The notes under the pieces: model-generated | The model's input: only the letters and a program-made list of their open reading frames with translations | What the model was told of the DNA's origin: nothing | Databases searched by the model: none | Assembly: GCF_013702265.1 (NCBI RefSeq) | Contig: NZ_CP059348.1 | Location: 1,798,001-1,862,000, forward strand | Direction: 5' to 3' | Origin: Providencia rettgeri | Lineage (GTDB): Bacteria > Pseudomonadota > Gammaproteobacteria > Enterobacterales > Enterobacteriaceae | DNA: 64,000 bases | Made by a program: the position numbers and the translations under genes | Part shown: in pieces, positions 49,475 to 61,683 of the stretch | Position numbering within the stretch: the stretch's first letter is position 1 | How the letters are laid out: every line of letters starts with the position of its first letter

Positions 49475-49999
49475 AATAACTCCTATGAGACTTGCTGTTC
49501 GTGGCAGTAACGTAGCATCGAAGATTTGTTCTTACCATAAGCACAACAACATCAAAAATTTATTTTTAGATAACAGAGCCTAGACTACTAATTTTGAATT
49601 AAATAATGCATCAACACTAGGTAAAATATCTCAAATTCCACCGAAAATCCCAATTCAAAGCACCCTTTGCTAAAGAATTATCTATTTTTTGACTATTTTA
49701 GAACATCAATTTATAGCAAAGGCTAAATAGGGGATTTTTACCTGTAATAAGAACTACTCACCTTAAGGTGTAGCAGATAATTACAGAATAAACCATTATA
49801 AATCAAATAAAATAATCAAGAGATAAAAAAACGATTTATTGCTGCTATTTTGCTCACTATTTTCATCTCTTCTATCAATTATTTATTATTCCTGCGAAGC
49901 GCTACGAGAAATTGAATCGATCAGTTGACAAATTTTTCTCTAAAAGCACAATCTTTCCTAGTTTATCTCAGCGGGTGAATAGACACGTTAAAGGGAATA
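49475..49999. other. Divergent promoter region slyB/anmK
   Basis: About 525 AT-rich bases. One TAAACC (49789) could be half of a PhoP box but lacks a good partner. No ORF or RNA signature seen. Confidence 0.45.
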
Positions 50000-51124
50000 A
50001 TGATGATTAAATCGGGTCGCTATATCGGTGTTATGTCAGGAACCAGCCTAGATGGTGTTGATGTCGTATTAGCTGCAATTAATGATAAGTTTGTTGCAGA
50101 ACAAGCTAGCTTGAGCGCCTCATTTCCGATTGAACTAAAAAAGCGCATTCTCAATATTTGCCAAGGGCAAGAAACAACACTTTCTGAATTGGGAAAAATA
50201 GACAGAGAACTTGGCACAATATATGCCGATGCCATTAATCAGCTTCTTCATCAAACGGGTCTATCTCCTGAAGATATCATTGCGATTGGTTGTCACGGGC
50301 AAACGGTTTGGCATGAACCTGATAGTGAAACACCGTTTACTATGCAAATTGGTGATAACAACCGTATCGCGGCATTAACGGGAATAACGACAGTAGGTGA
50401 TTTTCGCCGTAGAGACATGGCTTATGGTGGGCAAGGTGCTCCGTTAGTTCCTGCATTTCATTTAGCCGTATTAGGGCATCCGACTGAAAAACGTATTGTG
50501 CTAAACATTGGCGGGATTGCTAATGTTACCGCATTGCTACCAAATGCATATGTAAAAGGCTATGACACAGGGCCTGGCAACATGTTAATGGATACTTGGG
50601 TCTGGCGTAATAAGCAACAAGCGTATGATAAAGATGGCGAATGGGCAAAAACAGGGACGGTGAATCAGGCATTATTAAATGCGATGCTTAATGATAGCTA
50701 TTTTAAACGTTCAGCTCCTAAAAGTACTGGGCGTGAATATTTTAATATGCAATGGCTAGAACAGCATTTGGCGCATTTTCAATTGCTATCTCCTGAAGAT
50801 GTGCAAGCAACATTGTGTGAATTGACCGCCGTATCTATCGTAGATCAAGTTAAGTTATGTGGTGGCTGCGAGCGTTTAATTGTTTGTGGCGGCGGCGCTC
50901 AAAATAAATTCTTAATGTTGCGATTAGCGACATTACTGCCGGGGATTGAAGTCGCGCCAAGTGATAAATATGGGCTGAGTGGTGATGATATGGAAGCACT
51001 GGCATTTGCTTGGCTTGCCGCTCGTACAGTTTCAGGCTTATCAGGTAGTCTTGCATCCGTAACGGGTGCAAGCAGAGATAGTATATTAGGTGCGATATAC
51101 CCCGCAAATATTGATATAAAATAA
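50000..51124 (+). CDS. anmK: Anhydro-N-acetylmuramic acid kinase
   Basis: 374 residues (373 if the second ATG is used). [15 protein letters not shown] near 12-26 is the ATP-site signature, with [11 protein letters not shown] and [10 protein letters not shown] further on. It phosphorylates and opens anhydroMurNAc to MurNAc-6-P for cell-wall recycling. In E. coli mliC follows; here pdxH follows after 20 bases. Confidence 0.97.
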   Translation: MMIKSGRYIGVMSGTSLDGVDVVLAAINDKFVAEQASLSASFPIELKKRILNICQGQETTLSELGKIDRELGTIYADAINQLLHQTGLSPEDIIAIGCHGQTVWHEPDSETPFTMQIGDNNRIAALTGITTVGDFRRRDMAYGGQGAPLVPAFHLAVLGHPTEKRIVLNIGGIANVTALLPNAYVKGYDTGPGNMLMDTWVWRNKQQAYDKDGEWAKTGTVNQALLNAMLNDSYFKRSAPKSTGREYFNMQWLEQHLAHFQLLSPEDVQATLCELTAVSIVDQVKLCGGCERLIVCGGGAQNKFLMLRLATLLPGIEVAPSDKYGLSGDDMEALAFAWLAARTVSGLSGSLASVTGASRDSILGAIYPANIDIK

Positions 51125-51144
51125 CCGCTTGAAAGGACAGTAAA

Positions 51145-51798
51145 ATGAACGAACTTGAAGAGATCGATCTTGCTGCGGTACGACGTGAATATACAAAAGG
51201 TGGATTGAGACGCAAAGATTTAACGCCAGATCCTATTCCACTATTTGAGCGCTGGTTAAAACAAGCTTGTGAAGCGCGATTAACTGACCCGACAGCAATG
51301 TGTGTGGCAACAGTCGATGAAACGGGGCAGCCTTATCAACGGATCGTGTTATTAAAGCACTTCGATGAAAACGGATTAGTCTTTTATACCAATCTGGGAA
51401 GTCGTAAAGCGCAGCATTTAGAGCATAATAATAAAATCAGCCTGCATTTCCCGTGGTATCAACTGGAACGCCAAGTTCATTTTACAGGTGTTGCTGAGCG
51501 TTTAAGCCCGATTGAAGTACTGAAATATTTCCATAGTCGCCCAAAAGATAGCCAAATCGCGGCTTGGGCGTCCGCTCAATCTTCACGGATTTCGGCACGT
51601 GGAATCTTAGAAGGGAAATTTTTAGAACTTAAGCAGAAATTTCAAAATGGCGAGGTTCCATTACCGAGTTTTTGGGGGGGGTATCGCGTTGTTTTTAATA
51701 GTGTCGAATTTTGGCAAGGTGGCGCTCACCGCCTGCATGACCGCTTTCTATACCAAAGAGAAGGGGATGGCTGGGTAATTGACCGATTAGCCCCGTAA
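51145..51798 (+). CDS. pdxH: Pyridoxine/pyridoxamine 5'-phosphate oxidase
   Basis: 217 residues. [24 protein letters not shown] holds FMN-binding residues, and the C-terminal [12 protein letters not shown] and WVIDRLAP are the family ending. It makes pyridoxal 5'-phosphate. SD GAAAGGA is present. pdxH-tyrS-pdxY order is as in E. coli. Confidence 0.97.
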   Translation: MNELEEIDLAAVRREYTKGGLRRKDLTPDPIPLFERWLKQACEARLTDPTAMCVATVDETGQPYQRIVLLKHFDENGLVFYTNLGSRKAQHLEHNNKISLHFPWYQLERQVHFTGVAERLSPIEVLKYFHSRPKDSQIAAWASAQSSRISARGILEGKFLELKQKFQNGEVPLPSFWGGYRVVFNSVEFWQGGAHRLHDRFLYQREGDGWVIDRLAP

Positions 51799-51958
51799 TA
51801 AATGGTTTTTTAGCTGGCACTTAATTGATATGCGCTTTATGCTATAGCCTCGTTTAAGAAAATTGACAAACCATACTGGCGAGCCTTTGAGCGACGTCTC
51901 ATTCTGCCAATTTTCTACATTAAAATAGATAGACAAAATTCAACTGATGGAGTCATTG

Positions 51959-53233
51959 ATGTCTAGCAATAACCTGATTAAACAATTGCAAGAGCGGGGC
52001 CTCGTTGCCCAGGTAACGGATGAGGATGCGTTAGCAGAGAGACTGGCGCAGGGCCCTATCTCTCTCTATTGTGGCTTCGACCCTACCGCCGATAGCTTGC
52101 ACTTGGGACATCTGGTTCCTTTGCTGTGTTTAAAACGATTCCAACTAGCCGGGCACAAGCCTGTGGCGTTGGTCGGTGGCGCAACGGGCCTTATTGGTGA
52201 CCCGAGCTTCAAAGCTACTGAACGTAAATTAAACACCACAGAAACCGTTCAAGAGTGGGTAGAAAAAATCCGTAACCAAGTTTCACCATTCCTTAGTTTT
52301 GATTGTGGTGAAAACAGCGCACGCCTAGCTAACAACTATGATTGGTTTGGCAAAATGGACGTGCTGACATTCTTACGTGATATTGGTAAACACTTCTCTG
52401 TTAACCAAATGATCAACCGTGAGTCTGTTAAACAGCGTTTAAACCGTGATGATGTTGGTATCTCTTTCACTGAATTCGCCTATAACCTATTACAAGGTTA
52501 CGATTTTGCGAACATGAATAAAGAGATGGGTGTTGAGTTACAAATTGGTGGCTCAGACCAATGGGGTAACATCACTTCAGGTATCGATTTAACTCGTCGT
52601 CTGCATCAAAACCAAGTGTTTGGTTTAACTGTTCCACTGATCACCAAAACAGACGGTACCAAGTTTGGTAAAACTGAAGGTGGTGCGGTGTGGTTAGATC
52701 CGAAGAAAACTAGCCAATATAAATTCTATCAATTCTGGATTAACACCGCGGATGCTGATGTTTATCGCTTCCTGAAATTCTTTACTTTCATGGAATTAAG
52801 CGAAATTGATGCGTTAGAAGAAGAAGACAAAAACAGTGGCAAAGCTCCTCGTGCACAGTACGTATTAGCTGAAGAAGTGACTAAATTAGTTCACGGCGAA
52901 GCGGGTCTAGCGGCTGCAAAACGCATTACTGAAAGCTTATTCTCTGGCGCAGTATCTGATTTAACTGAAGCTGACTTTGAACAGCTAGCTCAAGACGGTA
53001 TGCCATGCATCACCCTAGAAGATGGTGCAGATCTCCAGCAAGCATTAGTTGATTCAGAGCTGGTACCTTCTCGTGGTCAAGCAAGAACGGCAATCAGCTC
53101 AAATGCAGTCTCTGTCAATGGTCAGAAACAAACTGAACCAATGTATGTATTCACTGATGCTGACCGTTTATTTGGTCGTTATACACTTATCCGCCGCGGT
53201 AAGAAAAATGACTGCTTAGTTAACTGGAAATAG
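51959..53233 (+). CDS. tyrS: Tyrosine-tRNA ligase
   Basis: 424 residues from ATG 51959 ([14 protein letters not shown]), SD TGGAG; matches the E. coli length. Class I signatures are the HLGHLVPL (HIGH) near 49 and KFGKTEGG (KMSKS equivalent, KFGKT) near 235, with a C-terminal S4 RNA-binding domain. It charges tRNA-Tyr. Confidence 0.98.
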   Translation: MSSNNLIKQLQERGLVAQVTDEDALAERLAQGPISLYCGFDPTADSLHLGHLVPLLCLKRFQLAGHKPVALVGGATGLIGDPSFKATERKLNTTETVQEWVEKIRNQVSPFLSFDCGENSARLANNYDWFGKMDVLTFLRDIGKHFSVNQMINRESVKQRLNRDDVGISFTEFAYNLLQGYDFANMNKEMGVELQIGGSDQWGNITSGIDLTRRLHQNQVFGLTVPLITKTDGTKFGKTEGGAVWLDPKKTSQYKFYQFWINTADADVYRFLKFFTFMELSEIDALEEEDKNSGKAPRAQYVLAEEVTKLVHGEAGLAAAKRITESLFSGAVSDLTEADFEQLAQDGMPCITLEDGADLQQALVDSELVPSRGQARTAISSNAVSVNGQKQTEPMYVFTDADRLFGRYTLIRRGKKNDCLVNWK

Positions 53234-53255
53234 CTCTGACGAACCTTTGTAATAT

Positions 53256-53279
53256 ATAGCCCGGAAATTTCCGGGCTAT
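53256..53279 (+). terminator. Terminator of tyrS
   Basis: ATAGCCCGGAAATTTCCGGGCTAT, an uninterrupted palindrome, so the hairpin would need a few unpaired central bases. T-run after it is short (TCATATT). Confidence 0.6.
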
Positions 53280-53344
53280 TCATATTGGCAAATGGCTACT
53301 CACTGATTTCTCTTCATTCGACATAACAATTCTCTGGGTTTTCA

Positions 53345-54208
53345 ATGAAAAGCGTATTATCAATTCAATCCCATGTTGTTTTCGGCCATGCAGGAAACAG
53401 TGCTGCTGCATTCCCTATGTGCCGTATGGGCGTAGATGTGTGGCCACTTAATACAGTGCAATTCTCCAACCATACTCAGTATCCACAATGGACGGGCTCA
53501 GTATTTCCTGCTCAGCATTTGACAGATATTGTCGAAGGATTAGCAAAAATCCATAAACTGGCAATATGTGATGCCGTGTTAAGTGGCTATATTGGTTCTG
53601 CTGAGCAAGGCAATGATATTCTAGCGATTGTTCAAAAGGTTAAAGCGGCGAATCCGCAGGCACTCTATTTTTGTGACCCTGTGATGGGGCATCCAGAGAA
53701 GGGATGCATTGTTGCACCAGGTGTTGCTGAGTTTCTTTGTCAACAAGCGCTAGCGGCGAGTGATGTGATTGCTCCTAACTTGTTAGAGTTAGAAACGTTA
53801 GCGAATGAGAAAATAGCAACGGTAGAGCAAGCTGTTCAAGCTGCACGTCGACTATGTCAGCAAGGCCCTAAAACTGTATTAGTTAAGCATTTAAGCCGTG
53901 CAGGCTATCGTGCAGACCGCTTTGAAATGATTTTAGTCACTGCGGAACATAGCTGGCATGTTAGCCGCCCATTAGTAGATTTCGGTGAAAAACAGCCTGT
54001 GGGAGTTGGTGACTTAACGAGTGGTTTAATGTTGGTCAATATCTTAAAAGGTGAGCCACTAGATAAAGGCTTAGAGCATGTTGCTGCGGCAGTCTATGAA
54101 GTCATGCTGAAAACCAAAGAAATGGGTGAGTATGAACTTCAGTTAGTTGCAGCTCAAGATTTGATGGTTAACCCTCAACATAAATTCTGCGCCACTCAGT
54201 TAGACTGA
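53345..54208 (+). CDS. pdxY: Pyridoxal kinase PdxY
   Basis: 287 residues, ribokinase superfamily. [16 protein letters not shown] near 9-24, the acceptor binding [12 protein letters not shown] near 110 and [10 protein letters not shown] (anion-hole Asp) near 220. It phosphorylates pyridoxal in the B6 salvage pathway; it is close to pdxH. Confidence 0.96.
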   Translation: MKSVLSIQSHVVFGHAGNSAAAFPMCRMGVDVWPLNTVQFSNHTQYPQWTGSVFPAQHLTDIVEGLAKIHKLAICDAVLSGYIGSAEQGNDILAIVQKVKAANPQALYFCDPVMGHPEKGCIVAPGVAEFLCQQALAASDVIAPNLLELETLANEKIATVEQAVQAARRLCQQGPKTVLVKHLSRAGYRADRFEMILVTAEHSWHVSRPLVDFGEKQPVGVGDLTSGLMLVNILKGEPLDKGLEHVAAAVYEVMLKTKEMGEYELQLVAAQDLMVNPQHKFCATQLD

Positions 54209-54243
54209 TTGAGCATAGTAGTAACTTATTAAATATAGTAATA

Positions 54244-54271
54244 AAAAACAGCGCCGAATAGCGCTGTTTTT
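54244..54271. terminator. Bidirectional terminator pdxY/gst
   Basis: 11-bp stem AAAAACAGCGC / GCGCTGTTTTT with a 6-base loop, and T-rich on both strands. Confidence 0.85.
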
Positions 54272-54294
54272 GTAAATGCATTTCATACAATAGA

Positions 54295-54909
54295 TTACTT
54301 TTTCAGTAACCCTTCCGCTTCTAATGCTTCTTGTACTTTTGGGCGCTTCGCAATCTTCTCACAATATTCGTTCAGATGGCTCAATGCGCTGATATCAACG
54401 CCAACTAAACGAGTCCAGTTGGTGACGGTAAACAGATACGCATCAGCAACACAGAAGTCACTTTTAGCGACAAAATAAGGCTGATTTTTCAGAATATCAT
54501 TCACATACTGGAATTTTTTCAGTAAATTTGCGCGAACAACATCTTTATATTCTTCAGGGGTATTTGGCGCAAATAATGGGCCAAAATTCTTATGCAGCTC
54601 AGTAGAAATGAAGTTTAGCGCTTCTAACTGATGGTAGCGCTTCATTGAACCTGGCAGGGCAATTAAGTTTCTATTTGGGTTTTGATCTGCAATATATTGG
54701 ACAATCACAGCACCTTCAGTTAATTGCTCATCATCATCTAAAACGAGAGTAGGAACTTGACCTTTAGGGTTAATTTCTAAGAAGTTTTCACCCGTTTCTG
54801 TGATTTTCTCTTTTAAGTTAACACGAACAATACTGAAATCTAATCCTGCTTCACGCAGAATAATATGAGGAGAAAGTGAGCAGGCACCGGGAGCGTAATA
54901 CAATTTCAT
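54295..54909 (-). CDS. gstA: Beta-class glutathione S-transferase
   Basis: 204 residues from the second ATG of an ATGATG pair (MKLYYAPGACSLSPHI), with AGGAG seven bases upstream. N-terminal thioredoxin-like domain with Cys10 (typical beta-class GST) and the cis-Pro KGQVPTLVLD, and a C-terminal helical domain with FCVADAYLFTVTNW. Conjugates glutathione to electrophiles. Same place after pdxY as E. coli gstA. Confidence 0.94.
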   Translation of the reverse strand: MKLYYAPGACSLSPHIILREAGLDFSIVRVNLKEKITETGENFLEINPKGQVPTLVLDDDEQLTEGAVIVQYIADQNPNRNLIALPGSMKRYHQLEALNFISTELHKNFGPLFAPNTPEEYKDVVRANLLKKFQYVNDILKNQPYFVAKSDFCVADAYLFTVTNWTRLVGVDISALSHLNEYCEKIAKRPKVQEALEAEGLLKK

Positions 54910-55199
54910 CATAAAACTCCTAAGTCATAGAATGGTCATCATTATTGTTCTTTCAAGTATACACTAGATTTAAAAAGAGAATTGCCAAAGGATGCGGGGC
55001 GGCTCCCAATATCTAAAATCACTCTAATGTATGGCAAGATTACGGGAGACGAGTATTTCTCAGGGGAATTATCTATTTAATTGATATTCCATTAAAATTA
55101 AGAATGTTACGGGATAGGTATCTGAGAGGGTTTTGTTATAATTTTGCCTCACATTGAGCTATTCTCTCAATCCTTAGCCACATTTTATGAGCTGTCAAA

Positions 55200-56066
55200 A
55201 TGGCATCCATTTTTCACAATCTTAATTACTTAACCAAGCTAGATGCCATCTTAATGGCTCATAAACCGAATAGTAGTAAAGGATTAAAACGCTTTATTCT
55301 TGAATTTTGGTTTTTTGGTTTAATTAATGCTCGTTCTTGTCTGTTTGCTGGTTTCTTCTTTTTGGCTTTATTCCTAGTGCCAGCGAAAGGGATTCTAGGT
55401 ATTCCTCGTTATGATGTTTTACTGATTTTCGCAGTCTCTTTTCAAGCGCTCTTGGTATGGTCAAAATTAGAAACATGGGATGAGCTAAAAGCCATTTGTG
55501 TATTCCATTTAGTGGGTTTTATGATGGAATTATTTAAAACCTCAGCGACAATTGGTTCATGGCAATATCCTGATGAGGCGTACACCAAACTTTGGGGAGT
55601 TCCTCTGTTCACAGGGTTTATGTATGCGGCAGTTGGTAGCTATATCATTCAATCTTGGCGTTTTTTTAATGTCAGGATTGAACATTATCCACCTTATTGG
55701 ATGGCGACATTAGTGGCTTTAGCCATTTATATTAACTTTTTTAGCCATCACTATATTGATGATTATCGTTGGTACTTAACGGCGTTTATATTTGGTTTGT
55801 ATGCCCGCAGCGTGGTGTTTTATACCCCGTTAGATAAAGAACGTAAAATGCCGCTATTGCTTGCATTTATGCTGATAGGATTCTTCATTTGGCTGGCGGA
55901 AAATTTCGGAACGTTCTTTGGTGTTTGGCAATATCCAAATCAAATCGGAGCATGGTCTATGGTACATGCAGGGAAGTGGGGGGCATGGTCGTTACTGGTG
56001 ATCGTGACTTTCACGATTGTGGTACACCTCAAACACATAAAAAGTTGTGTATCCATAGCGCGCTAG
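55200..56066 (+). CDS. DUF817 family integral membrane protein
   Basis: 288 residues with about eight or nine membrane segments and short charged loops. EFWFFGLINARSCLFAGFFF and SWQYPDEAYTKLWGVPLFTGFMYAAVGS, and a second copy-like EF-GTFFGVWQYPNQ-AWSMVH, are DUF817-like. Function unknown; distantly like the CarD/carotenoid-related membrane proteins in shape only. No near homologue in E. coli that I know of. Not in operon with neighbours; sapF is convergent. The start could also be Met19. Confidence 0.75.
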   Translation: MASIFHNLNYLTKLDAILMAHKPNSSKGLKRFILEFWFFGLINARSCLFAGFFFLALFLVPAKGILGIPRYDVLLIFAVSFQALLVWSKLETWDELKAICVFHLVGFMMELFKTSATIGSWQYPDEAYTKLWGVPLFTGFMYAAVGSYIIQSWRFFNVRIEHYPPYWMATLVALAIYINFFSHHYIDDYRWYLTAFIFGLYARSVVFYTPLDKERKMPLLLAFMLIGFFIWLAENFGTFFGVWQYPNQIGAWSMVHAGKWGAWSLLVIVTFTIVVHLKHIKSCVSIAR

Positions 56067-56082
56067 CAACAAACAGTTTGTT

Positions 56083-56110
56083 AAAGACGGAGGTTATTTC
56101 CCCCGTCTTT
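56083..56110. terminator. Bidirectional terminator DUF817/sapF
   Basis: AAAGACGGaGG / CCCCGTCTTT stem with a TTATTT loop and T-rich ends, between convergent genes. Confidence 0.7.
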
Positions 56111-56116
56111 TGGTCA

Positions 56117-56920
56117 TTACAAATCTTGTCGCCACGCATCAATGGATAATGGCTCTCCAAAGTGACTTTCAATCAGACGACGCGTCACGTCATGAAGTGG
56201 AGCCGCTAAAACCTCCGCTGTATTTCCTCGCTCAACCACTTCGCCTTTATCCATTACGAGCATTTTGTCACTAATATGCTTCATCATGCCTAAATGTTGG
56301 GTGACGTAAATATAAGCGATATCTTGCTTAGCTTGTAAGTCGAGCATTAAGTTGATTATCTGTGAGCGCATCGACATATCCAGCGAGGCAAGTGCTTCAT
56401 CAGCCACGATAATTTCTGGTTGCAGAATTAACGCACGGGCGAGGGCGATCCGCTGTTTTTGACCTGATGCGAGCATGTGTGGGTAATATTCTGCGTGATC
56501 GGCCAGTAATCCTACTTGGCGTAATGTCTGGATAATGCGTCTTTCCCGCTCAATACCGGTAAGGTTAGTATTCAGTTTTAAGGGTAATTCAAGGGTTTGT
56601 CCAATACGCTGGCGCGGATTTAAGGAAGTACTTGGATCCTGAAATATCATGCGAATACGTTGGCTTCGGTAGCTATAATCGCCAAAACTTAGCCGTTGGC
56701 CACGGATTAAAATCTCTCCACCAGAAGGCTCCGTCACCCCTGACAACATGCGAGCCAAGGTGGATTTTCCTGAGCCGTTAGCGCCGATGATGGCTAAAGT
56801 CTGCCCTGCTTGTAGGTTGAAACTCAACGGCTTGACGGCTTGTAATTCATGGCGACGAAATAACCCTTCACGAAAACGGAACGTTTTTGTCAGGTTACGT
56901 ACCTCAAGTAACGTTTCCAT
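56117..56920 (-). CDS. sapF: Peptide transport ATP-binding protein SapF
   Basis: 267 residues from the ATG at 56920, which overlaps the last base of the sapD stop; the longer ORF adds 12 residues from inside sapD. Walker A GANGSGKS near 47, Walker B ILQPEIIVADEALASLD near 165, but the signature is ASGQKQRIAL rather than LSGGQ. Second ATPase of the SapABCDF importer. Confidence 0.95.
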   Translation of the reverse strand: METLLEVRNLTKTFRFREGLFRRHELQAVKPLSFNLQAGQTLAIIGANGSGKSTLARMLSGVTEPSGGEILIRGQRLSFGDYSYRSQRIRMIFQDPSTSLNPRQRIGQTLELPLKLNTNLTGIERERRIIQTLRQVGLLADHAEYYPHMLASGQKQRIALARALILQPEIIVADEALASLDMSMRSQIINLMLDLQAKQDIAYIYVTQHLGMMKHISDKMLVMDKGEVVERGNTAEVLAAPLHDVTRRLIESHFGEPLSIDAWRQDL

Positions 56921-57915
56921 TAGGGTTGTTCCTCGGTATTCAGTGGATAATGACAAGCAACTAGGTGCCCTTTAATGCTGCGCAGTGGTGGTGCATCGAT
57001 ACAGGTTCGTTGCGCGTAAGGGCAACGAGGACCCAAACGACAGCCAATTGGTAAGTGTTCCAATGAAGGAATAGCCCCTGGGAGTGTATTTAAACGACCT
57101 TTATGGGGGATCGGGCTTTCAAAATCAGGAATAGAGCGAATTAATGCCTGCGTATAAGGGTGGCGTGGTCGCTGCAAAATATCATTCGGTGTGGCACTTT
57201 CTACAGTCTGACCGCAATATAGGACATTAATTCGGTCAACCAATTTAGACATCATTTCCATGTCGTGGCTGATCAGCAAAATTCCCATGTTATTGTTTTG
57301 GTTTAATTTATCTAATAAACGGAAAATTTGAGCCTGCGTGGTGGATTCCATCGCGTTGGTAGGCTCATCCGCAATTAACAAGCGAGGCTGATTAGCAATC
57401 GCAATGGCGATCATTACTTTTTGGCATTCACCATCCGTCAGTTCGTACGGATAACTGTGCATGATATCTTTGTGATCTTTGATACCCACTCGGTGCAATA
57501 ATTCGATAGCGCGGCGTTTTCGCCAATTAAAGCGCTGCCACCAGCGCCCTTTGTATGTCCAGCCGGGGATTGATTGGATCAGCTGTTTCCCAATATCGGC
57601 CGCAGGGTCAAGACAGGATTGTGGCTCTTGGAAAATCATCGAAATATTATGGCCAATCAGGCGACGACGCTTGCGTGGACTTAGCTTTAAGAGGTCAATA
57701 TCTTGGAAGCGAAAACGGTCCGCAGTGACGCGGATATTATCTTTGGTGATCCCACAAATGGCTTTCGCAATTAGGCTTTTACCGGAACCCGATTCACCCA
57801 CTAAGCCACGAACTTCACCTTCAGATAAGGTCATGGAAACACGGTCAACGGCTTTGACGGGGCCGTTAGCCGTCATAAATTCAATGGTTAAATTACGAAT
57901 ATCAAGTAATGGCAT
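56920..57915 (-). CDS. sapD: Peptide transport ATP-binding protein SapD
   Basis: 331 residues. Walker A GESGSGKS near 40, ABC signature [12 protein letters not shown] (degenerate LSGGQ) near 164, Walker [14 protein letters not shown]. The C-terminal oligopeptide-type cysteine region has [14 protein letters not shown]. It powers the Sap system and in E. coli also supports Trk potassium uptake. It overlaps sapC by one base. Confidence 0.95.
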   Translation of the reverse strand: MPLLDIRNLTIEFMTANGPVKAVDRVSMTLSEGEVRGLVGESGSGKSLIAKAICGITKDNIRVTADRFRFQDIDLLKLSPRKRRRLIGHNISMIFQEPQSCLDPAADIGKQLIQSIPGWTYKGRWWQRFNWRKRRAIELLHRVGIKDHKDIMHSYPYELTDGECQKVMIAIAIANQPRLLIADEPTNAMESTTQAQIFRLLDKLNQNNNMGILLISHDMEMMSKLVDRINVLYCGQTVESATPNDILQRPRHPYTQALIRSIPDFESPIPHKGRLNTLPGAIPSLEHLPIGCRLGPRCPYAQRTCIDAPPLRSIKGHLVACHYPLNTEEQP

Positions 57916-58805
57916 TATTCCACCCCCGAATTAATCGCTCGGTGCAGTCCATCACCCAGTAAGTTCACAAATAAGACACTCGACATAATCGCAACACCGG
58001 GCAGAATGACTGTCCACGGTGCCACATAAATCAATTCTAACGTATCGCCTAGCATAGCGCCCCATTCAGATGATGGGAGTTGCGCCCCTAAATCTAAAAA
58101 GCCTAATGCCGCAATATCCAAAATTGCAATGGAGAGGGCACGGGTTAATTCAGTGACCAAAATAGGGGTAATGTTTGGCAGTACGGTGTACCACAAAATA
58201 AAGATGTTTGAAGCGCCATCTAAACGTGCCGCCACAATATACTCTTTGTCTAGCTCATCGTGCACGGCAACGTAGATGGTACGCACCATACGAGGGATCA
58301 GCGCGAGGCAAATCGCAAGCATCGCATTGGTTAAACTGGCACCCATAAATGCCACTACGATAATCGCCAGTAATAGAGAAGGGATCGAGAGTAAGGTATC
58401 CAGAACGTGGTTAAACACAGCGGATTTTAGTCCGCGGGTCATGCCCGCAAGACAACCTAACACTAAGCCGATTATCGTCGCAATCGCAGTGACCAACAAG
58501 GCTGAGCCGAACGTGGATTTAGTACCAATCAAGAGACGGCTTAAAATATCGCGTCCTAAATCATCCGTACCAAAGAAGAATGCCACTTCACCATAGTGTG
58601 ACCATGATGGCGGTGTAATTTGGTAACCCAAAAATTGTTGGTCGATGGCATAAGGTGCTAAATAAGGGCCAGCAAAACAGAGGACGATTAAAAAAATCAC
58701 CCCAAAAAAGCCGGTCATTGCCAGTATGTCGGAGGAGAAAATATTCCACACCACCCGTGTCGGGGATGGCATTTTCTGTTCACGATAAAAATTATCTGAG
58801 GACAT
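57915..58805 (-). CDS. sapC: Peptide transport permease SapC
   Basis: 296 residues, DppC/OppC-type permease with about six helices and the EAA-like loop [26 protein letters not shown] (taken from 203). It forms the inner membrane channel with SapB. Its start overlaps the sapB end by 14 bases. Confidence 0.95.
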   Translation of the reverse strand: MSSDNFYREQKMPSPTRVVWNIFSSDILAMTGFFGVIFLIVLCFAGPYLAPYAIDQQFLGYQITPPSWSHYGEVAFFFGTDDLGRDILSRLLIGTKSTFGSALLVTAIATIIGLVLGCLAGMTRGLKSAVFNHVLDTLLSIPSLLLAIIVVAFMGASLTNAMLAICLALIPRMVRTIYVAVHDELDKEYIVAARLDGASNIFILWYTVLPNITPILVTELTRALSIAILDIAALGFLDLGAQLPSSEWGAMLGDTLELIYVAPWTVILPGVAIMSSVLFVNLLGDGLHRAINSGVE

Positions 58806-59757
58806 ACCAATCCTTATGTTTTAACGGGTCCATCATTGCGCCTAAAATATCGGATAACACGTTCACGGTGATCACCAATGCGCCAATTAACATCACACCT
58901 GCAGAAATCGCCGAGTAGTCTCCTTGGCGGATTGCAGTGACCAACCAGCGACCTAATCCCGGCCAGTTAAACACTAATTCTGTCACCATGGTTAATGTTA
59001 GCATCGTGGAGAATTGTAGCCCTAATTTCGGGATAATCGGCGGTATAGCGTTATGAAAAATATGGCGGCGAATAATTTTAAAGCGAGAAAGCCCACGAGT
59101 GGCGGCGGCTTTGACATAGTTACTGCTAGCCACTTCATCCGTACTAATGCGAACTAAGCGAATGACTTCCGTGGTTGGCGCTAATGCGAGTGTGAGTACT
59201 GGCAGGATCATATGTTCTAACACATTGATGATCATATCTTTACGGTATGGCGAATCCGAAAGCCACGCATCCACAAGGGCAAAGCCTGTCACAGGCTTCA
59301 AGTTATAAAGCAAGTCGATTCGCCCGGAAACGGGGAGCCATCCTAAGTGAAGCGAGAAAAATAGGGTTAGTACTAACGCTAAAACGAATACAGGCACGGA
59401 AAAGCCTAATAGTGCAAACGTGCTGATCGCGATATCAACGGGTTTGTTTCGCCAGAATGAGGCAATCATCCCTAACGGGATCCCAACAAATAACGCGAAT
59501 AAGAAGGCGAGAATGCACAGTTCCATAGTGGCAGGGAATGTGTCTTTAAGTTGCTCGGTTATAGGCTCCCCGTTAATGCTAGAGACGCCGAAATCGAAAT
59601 GCAGTAAGCCATCAAAGTAGAAGATATACGCATCAATAAGTGATGCGCCGCTAAGAGGCGCATTGGGCGTGAAATAGCTTAAGCTGAAACTGACCAGCGA
59701 CAAAAAGAAGACCGTCACCAGCAATAGCAGAAATCGTCTCAGTGAGTAGATGATCAT
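58792..59757 (-). CDS. sapB: Peptide transport permease SapB
   Basis: 321 residues, DppB/OppB-type permease. It begins [20 protein letters not shown] and has the EAA-like loop [28 protein letters not shown] (near 219). Its start overlaps the end of sapA by an ATGA-like junction. Confidence 0.95.
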   Translation of the reverse strand: MIIYSLRRFLLLLVTVFFLSLVSFSLSYFTPNAPLSGASLIDAYIFYFDGLLHFDFGVSSINGEPITEQLKDTFPATMELCILAFLFALFVGIPLGMIASFWRNKPVDIAISTFALLGFSVPVFVLALVLTLFFSLHLGWLPVSGRIDLLYNLKPVTGFALVDAWLSDSPYRKDMIINVLEHMILPVLTLALAPTTEVIRLVRISTDEVASSNYVKAAATRGLSRFKIIRRHIFHNAIPPIIPKLGLQFSTMLTLTMVTELVFNWPGLGRWLVTAIRQGDYSAISAGVMLIGALVITVNVLSDILGAMMDPLKHKDWYVLR

Positions 59758-61439
59758 GGTTGCGGCTCCTGCTGCCGAGGTGGTGCTTTTTTCGGCTCTT
59801 GCATCTCGCGATAAACGCCAGCAAATGAGGTATTGCCGAACGCGCTGATCACCAATCCTTTCATATCAAAACGATAAGCTTGTAAACGCAGCGAGTAAGC
59901 TAATGGCAATATGGGCAGTTCTTCCGCGAGAATTTGTTGTGCTTGATGATAGTAATCAATACGGTCTGCCAGCTCTTGCGTTAGTAAGGCCTTATGCAAA
60001 ACATCATCAAATTTAGAATCACACCAATGGCTTAAGTTGGTTTGTGAGCCAATGGCGGCACAACTGAGCAGTGGGCGGAAGAAACTATCTGGGTCATTAC
60101 TGTCTGTTGTCCAGCCCGCTAGTGTCATATCGTGGGAGCGATCCATTAATTGATTTTCTTGGAAGCGACCTTCCACTGAGCGGATACTCATGACGATACC
60201 CACTTGAGCGAGGTCAGCTTGGATTAATTCCGCCATTTTCAATGGGCTAGGGTTATAAGATTGGGAAGCGACAGGAACCCATAACTCTAATTTCAGGTTT
60301 TCTAATCCCATTTCCTGCAGCATTTTTTTGGCAAGTTCAGGGTTGTAATCAGTTATTTTGGTTTGATTATCAAATGCCCAAGATGCACGGGGGAGAATCG
60401 ATGACGCCGTCTCTGCGGTACCATAATAAATGGACTGCATGAGTCGCTCATTATTAATGGCATAAGAAATCGCTTGGCGAACCTTGAGTTGGTCGAGAGG
60501 CGGCTTACTGGTATTAAACGCAAGATATGCGATATTCATTCCCGAACGCATTGAAATACGTAGGCGAGGGTCATCACGTAGCACTTTTAACTGACTTGCG
60601 GCTGGGTACGCGAGGACATCGCACTCACCAGTGAGTAGCTTAGAAATACGTCCGGTACCCCCCGCGCCCATATCTACCACCACTTCTTCCATGCGTGGTT
60701 CACCTTTCCAGTAATCTTTATTACGCAATAAACGGACAAACTGCCCAGCTTGGTAATCATCAAAGTAGAATGGACCGGTACCGACAGGGCGCCAATCTAT
60801 CATCTCTTGGCGATTGCTAGCAGAAAGCTCATCTGCATATTCCGCAGATAAAACGGGCGCGTAGTGAGTCGCCAAATGCCATAAGAATGAAGCATCCGGG
60901 GATTTTAATCGAAATTCCACGGTGTAGTTATTCAGTTTTTTAATACTTTCGACGCTGCTCGCAAATTGCAAGCTGTCAAAATAGGGGTAGCGCCCGCCAT
61001 TAATGAAATGGTAAGGATTGCTGGTTTCAAACATGCGGGAAAAACTGAATACCACATCATCCGCATTCATATTACGCGTTGGTGTAAACCAAGGTGTAGT
61101 TTGGAATTTAACGTCCTTTCTCAGATATAACCGATAGGTCGCACCATTATCTAAAACTTCCCAACGGGAAGCCAACTCTGGGATCAGGCGATACGTAAAG
61201 GGGTCAACATCCAGTAAGCGGTCATACAGTTGTGCGCCTAGGGGATCAATAATTAACCCGCTACTGGCGAGTTGTGGGTTAAATGTGGTGACAATGCCAT
61301 TGACGCAGTAAATAAAGCCATTTTGGCGAATATCGGCCGGGACATCATTGGCAATGGTGTCTTTGTAGCTTATGTCTGTTTGCTCTGCCAATGTTGAAAG
61401 AGAAACAGTAAATAAAAACCAAAGAGTTAAAAGGCGCAT
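59754..61439 (-). CDS. sapA: Periplasmic peptide-binding protein SapA
   Basis: 561 residues from the ATG at 61439, chosen because the signal peptide [18 protein letters not shown] begins there; an ORF extending 31 codons upstream lacks signal-like sequence. It is an SBP family 5 protein with [19 protein letters not shown] near 117 and [14 protein letters not shown] C-terminal. It binds antimicrobial peptides and haem in related bacteria and feeds SapBC for resistance. First gene of sapABCDF, 220 bases from ryhB. Confidence 0.93.
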   Translation of the reverse strand: MRLLTLWFLFTVSLSTLAEQTDISYKDTIANDVPADIRQNGFIYCVNGIVTTFNPQLASSGLIIDPLGAQLYDRLLDVDPFTYRLIPELASRWEVLDNGATYRLYLRKDVKFQTTPWFTPTRNMNADDVVFSFSRMFETSNPYHFINGGRYPYFDSLQFASSVESIKKLNNYTVEFRLKSPDASFLWHLATHYAPVLSAEYADELSASNRQEMIDWRPVGTGPFYFDDYQAGQFVRLLRNKDYWKGEPRMEEVVVDMGAGGTGRISKLLTGECDVLAYPAASQLKVLRDDPRLRISMRSGMNIAYLAFNTSKPPLDQLKVRQAISYAINNERLMQSIYYGTAETASSILPRASWAFDNQTKITDYNPELAKKMLQEMGLENLKLELWVPVASQSYNPSPLKMAELIQADLAQVGIVMSIRSVEGRFQENQLMDRSHDMTLAGWTTDSNDPDSFFRPLLSCAAIGSQTNLSHWCDSKFDDVLHKALLTQELADRIDYYHQAQQILAEELPILPLAYSLRLQAYRFDMKGLVISAFGNTSFAGVYREMQEPKKAPPRQQEPQP

Positions 61440-61649
61440 AGAGCTAATATCGTTGACCTGAATTGCCTTATTGTAGCGTAAAAATAGGCTAACTGGGTAT
61501 AAGCAAAATTTGTGATTATATTTTGCTCGCAATGCTGGCGGAAGTGCGAGCTTTCAACTGTAAATGAGAATCAATAAGACTCTATCTATATGTAATGGTT
61601 ACTATTATTTTTAATTTAATCTTAATGAGAAATAATCGCATTAAAATGC

Positions 61650-61678
61650 TTTACAAATGATACTAATAACTATTATCA
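61650..61678 (+). promoter_or_regulatory. ryhB promoter with Fur box
   Basis: A TTTACA -35 (61650-61655) and TATTAT/TTATCA -10 region overlap a Fur box at 61659-61677 with 15 of 19 matches to GATAATGATAATCATTATC. So ryhB should be repressed by Fe-Fur. Confidence 0.8.
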
Positions 61679-61683
61679 TTAAC

